A stretch of 5,592 nt of DNA from positions 166,927-172,518 of the forward strand of contig NZ_KL585395.1 in NCBI RefSeq assembly GCF_000721935.1, written 5' to 3'. The position numbers and the translations under genes are program-made. Source of the stretch: Streptomyces sp. NRRL WC-3549 (GTDB taxonomy: Bacteria; Actinomycetota; Actinomycetes; Streptomycetales; Streptomycetaceae). The notes below the pieces were generated by a model. It saw only the letters and a program-made list of their open reading frames with translations. It was not told where the DNA came from and ran no database searches. Numbering within the stretch: position 1 is the stretch's first letter; every line of letters begins with the position of its first letter. Below, in pieces: positions 1 through 5,124 of this stretch.

Positions 1-43
1 CTCCAGGCGCGTGGGGGCCCGCCGCCGTCCGCGGACCGGCGAA

Positions 44-59
44 GGCCGGCCTGCCGGCC
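44..59. repeat. Short GC-rich inverted repeat
   Basis: GGCCGGC at 44-50 is repeated as its reverse complement at 53-59 with only CT between. It could be a third, weaker stem in the 3' flank of the membrane protein gene that ends at 143. In DNA this GC-rich, such a short palindrome is also easily explained by chance. No gene can be supported in bases 1-142. Confidence 0.25.
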
Positions 60-78
60 GCCCCTGCGTGCGGACGGC

Positions 79-108
79 CTGAGGACCGCCCCGGGGGACG
101 GTCCTCAG
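79..108 (-). terminator. Perfect 10-bp hairpin, probable terminator
   Basis: CTGAGGACCG at 79-88 and CGGTCCTCAG at 99-108 are perfect reverse complements around a 10-nt loop. The hairpin lies about 35 nt downstream of the stop codon of the membrane protein gene on the minus strand. There is no T tract, which is common for actinobacterial stem-loop terminators. Because the stem is symmetric, it could also end a transcript entering from the left edge of the window. Confidence 0.6.
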
Positions 109-117
109 CCGGCGGTC

Positions 118-136
118 CGGGCTCGGTGCGAGCCCG
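118..136 (-). terminator. Perfect 8-bp hairpin next to the stop codon
   Basis: CGGGCTCG at 118-125 pairs exactly with CGAGCCCG at 129-136 around GTG. It starts 6 nt after the stop codon of the gene ending at 143 and is followed by the 10-bp hairpin at 79-108. Together they form a tandem stem-loop arrangement on the minus-strand transcript. The 3-nt loop is tight, so the closing pair may be open in RNA. Confidence 0.5.
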
Positions 137-142
137 CGTGGC

Positions 143-550
143 TCACCCGCGCGTGTAGAAGAGGTAGTACGCGTAGACGGTCACCCCCGCGCCGACACCC
201 AGCCCGAGCGCCGTCGAGGACAGCACGGTGTGGTGGTGCAGGCTGAACAGGTAACCGATCACGATCGCGGTCACCGCCCCGTAGGCGGCGGCCCGCACTT
301 CGGCCGGCAGCCTCCCCTGGATCCGTCCCAGGAGGAAGCACAGCACGGCGAACGCCACTCCGGAGGCGACGCCGAGCCAGATCAGCCCGCCCGTGGTCTC
401 GCCGCCGTCCCGCCGGATGAAGAACGCCCAGAAGCCGACGATCGCCCCCAGCACCAGCGGCAGTACCCAGCCGATCGCGTGGTGCGGGTGCCGGGCCGGG
501 GCCCGGGTACGCGTCCCTCCGTGCCGGGACAGCGTTGCGTGTGTGGCCAT
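143..550 (-). CDS. Small four-helix membrane protein of unknown function
   Basis: A 135-residue integral membrane protein; I do not recognise a named family. After a basic, histidine-containing N-terminus (residues 1-25), four hydrophobic segments are visible at about 26-45, 55-75, 86-104 and 111-131. The loop between helices 2 and 3 contains R76, R80 and R86, and the C-terminus ends TRG, which suggests both ends face the cytoplasm. Three consecutive histidines (105-107) follow helix 3, on the predicted outer side. The ATG at 548-550 was chosen because AAGGAG (minus strand, 559-564) sits 8 nt upstream. An open frame continues upstream to 652 but reads as Arg/Gly-rich non-protein sequence. The gene is divergent from the membrane protein gene at 675 across 124 bp and is followed by two hairpins. 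The frame is intact; the function is not inferable from sequence. Confidence 0.8.
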   Translation of the reverse strand: MATHATLSRHGGTRTRAPARHPHHAIGWVLPLVLGAIVGFWAFFIRRDGGETTGGLIWLGVASGVAFAVLCFLLGRIQGRLPAEVRAAAYGAVTAIVIGYLFSLHHHTVLSSTALGLGVGAGVTVYAYYLFYTRG

Positions 551-674
551 GGCGACAGCTCCTTGACTACTCGCCCCCGTCCTCTCCGTCCCTCCAGCGC
601 ACACCCGGCCGCGCCGCCCGGCAACTCGAACGGCCCACGGCCCCCGGCGCACCGCCGCCGCAGGGGATTGGCTG
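551..674. promoter_or_regulatory. Divergent promoter spacer between two membrane protein genes
   Basis: These 124 bp separate two genes reading away from each other, so promoters for both should lie here. Each start codon has a good ribosome binding site: AAGGAG at 559-564 on the minus strand, and AGGGGA at 662-667 on the plus strand, 7 nt before GTG675. I could not identify a convincing -35/-10 pair for either gene. TTGACT at 563-568 (plus) has no -10 at usable spacing. Promoter function is inferred from gene orientation alone. Confidence 0.4.
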
Positions 675-1553
675 GTGGCTGTGCGGACCTATCTCTCAGC
701 GGCCCTGTCGGCGGTACTGCTCGTCCTGCTCACCCTGCTGGTCCCGTTCAGCGCCCTCGCCGCCTGGGTCGACCTGGAGCTCGACGACTCCGACCGCTAT
801 CTCGCCGCCGTCTCCCCGCTGGCCTCGGACCCCGGCGTGCGGGACACCGTCGCCACGCTCGTGACCGACGAGGCGATGAAGAACATCGACGTCGGCCCGC
901 TCCAGGACACCGTCGAGGAGTTCCTGGGCGACACCGCCCGGTCCTTCACCACCACCGAGGCGTTCCAGAAGGCCTGGGACGGCGCCAACCGGACCGCCCA
1001 CCAGGCCGTGACCGCGGCCCTCCACGGCGACGACGGGCAGGCGGTGACCATCGACCTGGCACCGGTCATCGAACGCGTCAAACGGGAACTGATGGACGAG
1101 GGCGTCCCGTTCGCCGACCTCATCCCCGTACGGCACACCACGATCACCCTGCTCTCCGCCGACCGCGCGGACGAACTGCGGACCTCCTTCAGATGGCTGC
1201 GGTACTGCAGTGTCTGGCCGGCCGTCGGGACGGCGGTCCTGCTCGTCCTCGTCGTCGGCCTCGTGTTCGTACGGCGCGGCGTGCGGGGCGGCCTCCTGGC
1301 CACGGCCGTGGCGGGCGTGGGGTTCGTGCTGGGCGCGGTCCTGCTGCGCGTCGCCCTCGCGGTCGGCCGGAGCAGGCTGCTGGAGCAGGTACCGGGGCCG
1401 GGCAGCGACCGGGACGGGGCGGCGGCGGTGTACGACGCGCTCACCGCCTCGCTGCGGACGACGGTGTGGGCGGTGCTCGCGGTGGGCCTACTGCTGGTGG
1501 TCTGCGGGACGGCCGGACGGTTCGTCGCGGCGCGGAGGACCGCGGGCCGGTAG
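675..1553 (+). CDS. Membrane protein with N-terminal helix, outer domain and three C-terminal helices
   Basis: A 292-residue membrane protein. A hydrophobic helix spans about residues 7-30. A polar, mostly acidic region follows at 31-178, with predicted helical stretches and no cysteine except C178 at its end. Three more hydrophobic segments lie at about 181-199, 206-230 and 262-281, and the C-terminus is basic (RFVAARRTAGR). The cluster RRGVR (200-204) after helix 2 favours a cytoplasmic loop there and places the 31-178 domain outside. The segment 'DRYLAAVSPLASDPGVRDTV' (40-59) resembles a motif I recall from uncharacterised actinobacterial membrane proteins of the same layout; that is memory, not a search. 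GTG675 was chosen for AGGGGA 7 nt upstream. GTG681 is possible but gives 13-nt spacing. Function is unknown, with no catalytic motif seen; a sensor, anchor or envelope role would be guesswork. A hairpin follows directly. Confidence 0.85.
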   Translation: MAVRTYLSAALSAVLLVLLTLLVPFSALAAWVDLELDDSDRYLAAVSPLASDPGVRDTVATLVTDEAMKNIDVGPLQDTVEEFLGDTARSFTTTEAFQKAWDGANRTAHQAVTAALHGDDGQAVTIDLAPVIERVKRELMDEGVPFADLIPVRHTTITLLSADRADELRTSFRWLRYCSVWPAVGTAVLLVLVVGLVFVRRGVRGGLLATAVAGVGFVLGAVLLRVALAVGRSRLLEQVPGPGSDRDGAAAVYDALTASLRTTVWAVLAVGLLLVVCGTAGRFVAARRTAGR

Positions 1554-1554
1554 A

Positions 1555-1574
1555 CCGCCTCGGCCGAGGGGCGG
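1555..1574 (+). terminator. Stem-loop after the membrane protein gene
   Basis: CCGCC at 1555-1559 pairs with GGCGG at 1570-1574. The stem continues with TC (1560-1561) against GA (1566-1567) across a two-base bulge, leaving a GGCC loop. It starts one base after the TAG stop at 1551-1553. It also contains a 12-bp palindrome, CCTCGGCCGAGG (1558-1569). The position suggests a terminator, although it lacks a T tract. Confidence 0.45.
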
Positions 1575-1679
1575 CGCCCGCTCCGGCACGTCCTTCGGGC
1601 GCGCCGATCCGACATGCGCGGGCGCGAGGGCCGGGCGACAGTGGGAGCGTGAGCAGGGGGCGAGTGAGAGGTCGGCCGT

Positions 1680-1800
1680 ATGCGGGCCGTCGCCGTCAGC
1701 GCGTACCGTGCAGAGCCCTCGCTCGTGCCGCTACCGGGGCCCGGCCCCGCGGCCGGCGGGGTGCGGGCGAAGGCCGGGTACGCCTCCCTCGCGAGGGCCC
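1680..1800 (+). pseudogene. Possible relic of a medium-chain dehydrogenase (GroES-like) N-terminus
   Basis: From ATG1680 the frame reads MRAVAVSAYRAEPSLV, then PLPGPGP and GGVRAKAGYASL. This resembles the first strands of zinc-type alcohol dehydrogenases/quinone oxidoreductases, which typically start M(K/R)AV...Y....L, then P.P.PGPGEVLV(R/K)V.A. A ribosome binding site, GAGAGG, lies at 1666-1671, 8 nt before the ATG. The resemblance fades after about residue 40: no GHE zinc motif or Rossmann domain follows, and the frame runs straight into the DUF2630 gene. It may be a decayed gene start left by deletion, a short leader peptide, or a chance likeness. The right end given here is approximate. 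The similarity is judged by eye, hence the low confidence. Confidence 0.3.
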
Positions 1801-1813
1801 CGCGGGCCCTCGC
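1791..1813 (+). terminator. Perfect 10-bp hairpin upstream of the DUF2630 gene
   Basis: GCGAGGGCCC at 1791-1800 is the exact reverse complement of GGGCCCTCGC at 1804-1813, with loop CGC. It lies 83 nt before the DUF2630 start codon and is nearly all G-C, so it should fold strongly. It could terminate a transcript from the relic at 1680 or act in the DUF2630 leader. The left arm can also pair with CCCTCG just before it (1786-1791), giving a weaker alternative stem. Confidence 0.45.
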
Positions 1814-1895
1814 CCGGAACCGTGCGGGCGGGCCCGGGGCCGCGCGATCCGACCGTCTTCGACAACCGACCGACCGGGTGAGGAGTGCCGACGCC

Positions 1896-2138
1896 ATGGG
1901 CGAGCAGGACATCATCGAGTACATCGACGGACTGGTCACGGAGGAACGGGACCTGCGCGACCGTTCCACGCTGGACGGCCTCTCCGGCGAGGAACGCGCC
2001 CGTCTGCGGGAGGTCGAGATCCGGCTCGACCAGTGCTGGGACCTGCTGCGGCAGCGCCGGGCCCTCAGCGAGTTCGGCGACGACCCGTCGAAGGCGGCGG
2101 TCCGCCCCGCCGCCGAGGTGGAGGACTACCGCAGCTGA
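1896..2138 (+). CDS. DUF2630 family small protein
   Basis: An 80-residue acidic, soluble, mostly helical protein that fits the DUF2630 family, known to me as a small family of unknown function in Actinobacteria. The likeness is the pattern I(I/E)xxIxxLVxEExxL near residues 6-20, an S..E..RLR(E/S)xEx(R/E)LDQCWDLLRQRRA core at about 30-56, and the tail DP..A.VRP...VEDY at 63-78. Residues 33-57 would form a charged, coiled-coil-like helix containing the conserved CWDLLRQR. ATG1896 is supported by GAGGAG at 1880-1885, 10 nt upstream, and by the fit to family length. The same frame is open back to ATG1680, but that upstream part does not look like DUF2630. The gene converges on the S4-domain gene with 30 bp between the stop codons. 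No biochemical role can be assigned. Confidence 0.9.
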   Translation: MGEQDIIEYIDGLVTEERDLRDRSTLDGLSGEERARLREVEIRLDQCWDLLRQRRALSEFGDDPSKAAVRPAAEVEDYRS

Positions 2139-2147
2139 GCCGCCGCC

Positions 2148-2159
2148 CGCCCCGGGGCG
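2148..2159. terminator. Palindrome between convergent genes, possible two-way terminator
   Basis: CGCCCCGGGGCG at 2148-2159 is a perfect 12-bp palindrome lying entirely inside the 30-bp gap between the two convergent stop codons. A stem-loop there could serve both transcripts. As RNA it would need an unpaired centre, so only about four pairs would remain. It is therefore a weak candidate, supported mainly by its position. Confidence 0.35.
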
Positions 2160-2168
2160 CCCGTCGGT

Positions 2169-2594
2169 TCAGGAACCGGCGTCCCGGTCGCGGCGAGGGG
2201 TGCGCCGGGGGCCCTGGAGGCGCTCGATCTCCCGGCGGTCGCGTTTCGTCGGACGTCCGGCACCACGGTCGCGGACCGGTACCTGGACCGCGGCCTCGCG
2301 CGGCGGCGGGGGCGGGCTGTTGTCGACGTAGCACTCCACGGCGACCGGCGGCCCGACGCGCTTCTTCACGACCTTGGAGACGACCACGATCCGGTCCCGG
2401 CCGGCGTGCCGGAGCCGCACCTCGTCGCCCGCCCGCAGGGACTGCGCCGGCTTGGCCCGCTCCCCGTTGACCCGGACGTGCCCCGCCCGGCAGGCGGCGG
2501 CCGCCTCGGAACGGGTCTTCGTCAGCCGGACCGACCAGATCCACGCGTCCACCCGGACGCTGCCCTCCGCCTGAGGCGCCTCACCGGAAACCAT
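2169..2594 (-). CDS. S4-domain RNA-binding protein, Hsp15-like
   Basis: A 141-residue basic protein with an S4 RNA-binding domain at about residues 14-75. The signature is visible: VRVDAWIWSVRLTKTRSEA (13-31), then AGHVRVNGERAKPAQSLRAGDEVRL (37-61). This is the arrangement of E. coli Hsp15 (HslR), a heat-shock protein that binds stalled 50S subunits carrying nascent chains. Like Hsp15 it has a basic C-terminal tail (GAGRPTKRDRREIERLQG, 111-128). A five-proline run (94-98) lies between domain and tail. A role in ribosome rescue or RNA binding is inferred from the family; the actinobacterial member is not shown here to act that way. ATG2594 has no Shine-Dalgarno, but a -10-like TAGAGT lies 7 nt upstream, suggesting a leaderless mRNA. 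GTG at codon 15, with GGAGGG about 10 nt upstream, is an alternative start. The gene is separated from phoX by a strong hairpin. Confidence 0.9.
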   Translation of the reverse strand: MVSGEAPQAEGSVRVDAWIWSVRLTKTRSEAAAACRAGHVRVNGERAKPAQSLRAGDEVRLRHAGRDRIVVVSKVVKKRVGPPVAVECYVDNSPPPPPREAAVQVPVRDRGAGRPTKRDRREIERLQGPRRTPRRDRDAGS

Positions 2595-2601
2595 GGGACC
2601 G

Positions 2602-2607
2602 ACTCTA
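2602..2607 (-). promoter_or_regulatory. Putative -10 element for a leaderless S4-domain mRNA
   Basis: On the minus strand TAGAGT fits the actinobacterial TANNNT -10 pattern. Its last base lies 7 nt from the A of ATG2594, so transcription would start at or next to the start codon. No convincing -35 is visible upstream. A partial inverted repeat (2622-2631 against 2646-2654) lies in the upstream region. Confidence 0.45.
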
Positions 2608-2708
2608 GTCGGGCGGGGCACCGCGGCGGGGGCCGGAACCGAAACCCCCGCGGATACGGGTACGGACCGGAGAACCGCTGGGCGCGGAAGCCCGAGCGCC
2701 ACCGCGTC

Positions 2709-2746
2709 CCCTCAGGCCCGCACCGCACGGGCAGCGGGCCTGAGGG
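2709..2746 (-). terminator. Perfect 13-bp hairpin downstream of phoX
   Basis: CCCTCAGGCCCGC at 2709-2721 and GCGGGCCTGAGGG at 2734-2746 are perfect reverse complements around a 12-nt loop. The hairpin begins 50 nt after the phoX stop codon and precedes the S4-domain gene's own promoter region. It is the longest perfect inverted repeat I found in the window and very probably ends the phoX transcript. It has no T tract. Confidence 0.7.
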
Positions 2747-2796
2747 CGTCCTCGGCCACGGCTCGGAGGCAGGACGGCATCTTCGCCACGGCGGAA

Positions 2797-4860
2797 TCAG
2801 ACGCCGATGTCCTTGCCGTCCTTGCGCCACACGGCCACGACCGACGGCCGGACGATCCGGCCCGGGCCGTCCGGCCAGGTGCTGGCCGGCTTCTCCACGG
2901 ACGCGCCGTCGATCTCACCCGGGTGCTGGACCGCGACCAGGACCCTGCGGTCCTGGATCACCGGTCCGCAGGTCTCCGCCCCGGCCGGCATGGTCAGGAA
3001 CTGCTTCAGCTCACCGCGCCGCTCCCCCGCCGTCGCCACCCCGAACAGACCGTCGTGCGAGCCGAGCTGGTTGCCGTCCGTGGAGATCCACAGATTGCCG
3101 TGGGCGTCGAAGGCCACGTTGTCCGGGCAGGAGATCGGGCTGACCCTCTCCTTCGGGAAACCGGAGAAGTACGTCGACGGGTCCTTCGGGTCGCCCGCGA
3201 CGAGGAAGAGCCGCCAGGCGAAGCCGTCGCCCGCCGGGTCGTCCCAGTTCTCCGCGAGCTCCAGGATCTGACCGTGCTTGTTGGCGTTGCGCGGGTTGGC
3301 CTCGTCCGGGCCCGCCTTGCCCTCCTTGCCGCGGTCGGTGTTGTTGGTGAGGGCGATGTAGACCCGGCCGGTGCGCGGCGAGGGCTCGACGTCCTCGGGG
3401 CGGTCCATCTTGGTGGCGCCGACCTTGTCACCGGCCAGCCGCGTGAAGACGTACACCTCCTCGGCGGTCATCCCGGGGACGTGCGAGGTGGAGCCCGTGG
3501 CGAGCGGGATCCACACCCCGCTGCCGTCGAACTCCCCGTCAGAGGGGAGCTTCCCGGTGCCGTCGATCTCCGCGGCGGGCGAGTCACCGGTCAGCTTGGC
3601 GACGTACAGGGTGCCCTCGTCCAGCAGGGTCAGGTTGTGCGCACGGGCGGCCCGGGAGGTGCCCTTCTTCATCTTCTTGCTGGAGACGAACTTGTAGAAG
3701 TAGTCGAACTTCTCGTCGTCGCCCATGTAGACGACCGGGCGCCCGTCCGCGGTCAGCCGGGGCTGGGCGGCCTCGTGCTTGAAACGGCCCAGCGCGGTCC
3801 GCTTGCGGGGCGCGGAGTCCGGGTCGTACGGGTCGAGTTCGACGACCCAGCCGAAGCGGTGCGCCTCGTTGGGCTCCTTCGACAGGTCGAACCGCCGGTC
3901 GAACCGCTCCCACTTGCGCTCGGTCTCGCCCGTGCCGATGCCGTAGCGCTTGTCGGTGTCGCTGGAGCCGTGGGCGAAGTACTGGTTGAAGTTCTCCTCG
4001 CCGTGCAGGGTGGTGCCCCACGGCGTGGTGCCGCCCGCACAGTTGTTCAGGGTGCCGAGCACCTTGCGGCCGGTGCGGTCGGCGGAGGTGCGCAGCAGCC
4101 GGCTGCCCGCGGCCGGGCCGGTGACCTGGAACACGCTGGTCGCGGTGAGTCGTCGGTTGAGCGGGTGGCGGGTGACCGGGGTGAGCCTCCCGGTGCGGTT
4201 CTCCTCCTGGACCACGACCACGGAGAGTCCGTGCGCGGCCCACGCGATCTCGACCTGCTCACGGGTCGGGGCGGCCGGATCGTAACCACGGAACATGAGG
4301 TTCTCGTCCGTGTACTCATGGTTGGCGACCAGCACCTGGCGCCCGCGCTCGCCCTGGAGCGGCAGCAGGGACAGGAAGTCGTTGTTGTAGCCGAACTGGC
4401 CCGCCTGCGCCTTGGCGGTCTGCCTGTCCGGGTCGAAGGCCGGGGCCCCGCGCAGGATCGGTTCGCCCCAGCGGATCACCACGTTCTGGCCGTAGCCGTC
4501 GGGGACGGTGACCTGGTCACGGGTGTTGGGCGCCACCGGCGCGAACCGCAGACCGCGGGCGCCGGACCCGGTGGGCGCCGGCTTCTTCTTCCCGGGGTGG
4601 CCGGCCAGGGGCGCGGCCTCCGCCTGCGGGGCTGCCGCGCCGGCGAGCGTGGCGGTCCCGGCGGCGGTCGCGACGGTCACCACCGCGGCGGCGCGCATCA
4701 TCGACCGGCGTGAGAGGGCACCGGCGATGACGTCGCCGGCGTACTCGTTGTCGCTGGTGTTCGGTACCTCCTGGAAGCAGGCGTCGCCGCAGCGGTAGCG
4801 GCAGGTCAGCGCAGAGCGCCCGCCGGGGTGCGAGCCGATGAGCGGCAGCATGTTCCGCAC
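2797..4860 (-). CDS. phoX: PhoX family (DUF839) Tat-exported phosphatase
   Basis: A 687-residue, full-length PhoX-type phosphatase. The family comprises monomeric Fe/Ca-dependent phosphomonoesterases that release phosphate from organic phosphate outside the cytoplasm. The Tat signal is SRRSMMRAAAVV at 50-61, followed by an Ala-rich h-region to about 84. It is preceded by an unusually long n-region containing CRYRCGDAC (20-28) and VPNTSDNEYAGDV. Mature-domain hallmarks are NHEYT (180-184), LNNCAGGTTPWGTTLHGEENF (271-291, with C274 and E288/E289), FGWVVELDP (336-344), RFKHEAA (359-365), VVYMGDDEKFDYFYKFV (376-392), MDRPEDVEP (485-493) and CPDNVAFDAHGNLWISTDG (578-596). These contain the acidic residues and the cysteine expected for metal binding. 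The start is GTG4860, with GGAGGG (4870-4875) 9 nt upstream; ATG4851 is an alternative. A PHO-box-like repeat and -10 lie upstream, so phosphate-starvation control by PhoP is likely. The frame is unbroken. Confidence 0.95.
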   Translation of the reverse strand: MRNMLPLIGSHPGGRSALTCRYRCGDACFQEVPNTSDNEYAGDVIAGALSRRSMMRAAAVVTVATAAGTATLAGAAAPQAEAAPLAGHPGKKKPAPTGSGARGLRFAPVAPNTRDQVTVPDGYGQNVVIRWGEPILRGAPAFDPDRQTAKAQAGQFGYNNDFLSLLPLQGERGRQVLVANHEYTDENLMFRGYDPAAPTREQVEIAWAAHGLSVVVVQEENRTGRLTPVTRHPLNRRLTATSVFQVTGPAAGSRLLRTSADRTGRKVLGTLNNCAGGTTPWGTTLHGEENFNQYFAHGSSDTDKRYGIGTGETERKWERFDRRFDLSKEPNEAHRFGWVVELDPYDPDSAPRKRTALGRFKHEAAQPRLTADGRPVVYMGDDEKFDYFYKFVSSKKMKKGTSRAARAHNLTLLDEGTLYVAKLTGDSPAAEIDGTGKLPSDGEFDGSGVWIPLATGSTSHVPGMTAEEVYVFTRLAGDKVGATKMDRPEDVEPSPRTGRVYIALTNNTDRGKEGKAGPDEANPRNANKHGQILELAENWDDPAGDGFAWRLFLVAGDPKDPSTYFSGFPKERVSPISCPDNVAFDAHGNLWISTDGNQLGSHDGLFGVATAGERRGELKQFLTMPAGAETCGPVIQDRRVLVAVQHPGEIDGASVEKPASTWPDGPGRIVRPSVVAVWRKDGKDIGV

Positions 4861-4893
4861 GATGTCCGTCCCTCCGTCTGTGTGTCGTGCGTG

Positions 4894-4899
4894 ACGCTA
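4894..4899 (-). promoter_or_regulatory. Putative phoX -10 element
   Basis: TAGCGT on the minus strand fits the TANNNT -10 pattern of actinobacterial promoters and would give a leader of roughly 25-30 nt before GTG4860. No TTGACA-like -35 sits 17-18 bp upstream. Instead a third, weaker 11-bp PHO-box unit (4916-4926) occupies that region, as expected for an activator-dependent promoter. Confidence 0.45.
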
Positions 4900-4915
4900 G
4901 GGGTGCGTCCACGCC

Positions 4916-4948
4916 GTAGGAGGGACTGCCGGTGAACGGAGGGTGAAG
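4916..4948 (-). promoter_or_regulatory. PHO box (PhoP operator) upstream of phoX
   Basis: On the minus strand CTTCACCCTCC (4948-4938) is followed directly by GTTCACCGGCA (4937-4927). These are two 11-bp direct repeat units with the GTTCACC core and 4-nt tail known for Streptomyces PhoP binding sites. A degenerate third unit, GTCCCTCCTAC (4926-4916), matches 4 of 7 core positions. The array ends 16 nt upstream of the putative -10 and is oriented towards phoX. Position, repeat spacing and the target gene all agree, so PhoR-PhoP activation under phosphate limitation is likely. Confidence 0.75.
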
Positions 4949-5022
4949 CCCCGGAGTCAACACCGCGGCCCCGTGTACCCGGTCGGAGGCCCGTGGGCTC
5001 GGGGGCGGGCCGCGCCGCCGAA

Positions 5023-5038
5023 CGGCCGGATCCGGCCG
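5023..5038. repeat. 16-bp perfect palindrome in the divergent spacer
   Basis: The bases CGGCCGGATCCGGCCG form a perfect palindrome in the spacer between phoX and the gene at 5125. It lies immediately before the relatively AT-rich TAACCTTACGTAT (5040-5052). A dimeric regulator could bind it, but a GC-rich palindrome of this length is not strong evidence alone. Confidence 0.35.
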
Positions 5039-5124
5039 CTAACCTTACGTATCCGCCCTGGCCAGGGATCAAATCCCGCAGTACGGACATTTACCGCACC
5101 CAACTCATGCGAAAGGCCTCGCTC

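Larger units (their letters stand above)
1554..1895 (+). other. 342-bp spacer without an intact gene
   Basis: This interval holds, in order, a terminator-like hairpin at 1555-1574, a featureless GC-rich stretch to about 1660, a possible dehydrogenase N-terminal relic from 1680, a perfect hairpin at 1791-1813, and the ribosome binding site GAGGAG at 1880-1885 of the next gene. No intact coding frame fits, and I see no tRNA or known riboswitch. A promoter for the DUF2630 gene should lie here, but no clear -35/-10 pair is visible. Confidence 0.5.

Noticed and set aside
1..158. Possible tail of a gene entering from the left edge
   Set aside because: Several frames are open over this short stretch, including one ending at 80-82 and one ending at 156-158. 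None shows recognisable protein sequence, so there is not enough to choose one.
797..1969. A 390-codon minus-strand frame opposite the membrane protein gene
   Set aside because: It has Ser/Arg/Thr-rich antisense composition, no start-site support, and overlaps two genes with better evidence.
230..2470. A 746-codon plus-strand open frame overlapping several genes
   Set aside because: It runs antisense to two genes and through the 675 gene in another frame. Its translation is Arg/Pro/Gly-rich with no domain, the usual by-product of stop-poor GC-rich DNA.
2622..2654. Inverted repeat with a bulge upstream of the S4-domain gene
   Set aside because: The arms pair only with a bulged base and are nearly pure G/C, so chance is a sufficient explanation. 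It is mentioned only as context for the promoter.
2593..4713. A 706-codon plus-strand open frame opposite phoX
   Set aside because: It mirrors phoX on the opposite strand, and its Val/Arg/Gly-rich translation lacks motifs. phoX on the minus strand shows clear family motifs throughout.
4955..4960. TTGACT on the minus strand as a -35 for phoX
   Set aside because: No -10 lies 16-19 bp downstream, where the PHO-box repeats sit instead. The better -10 at 4894-4899 is much too far away.
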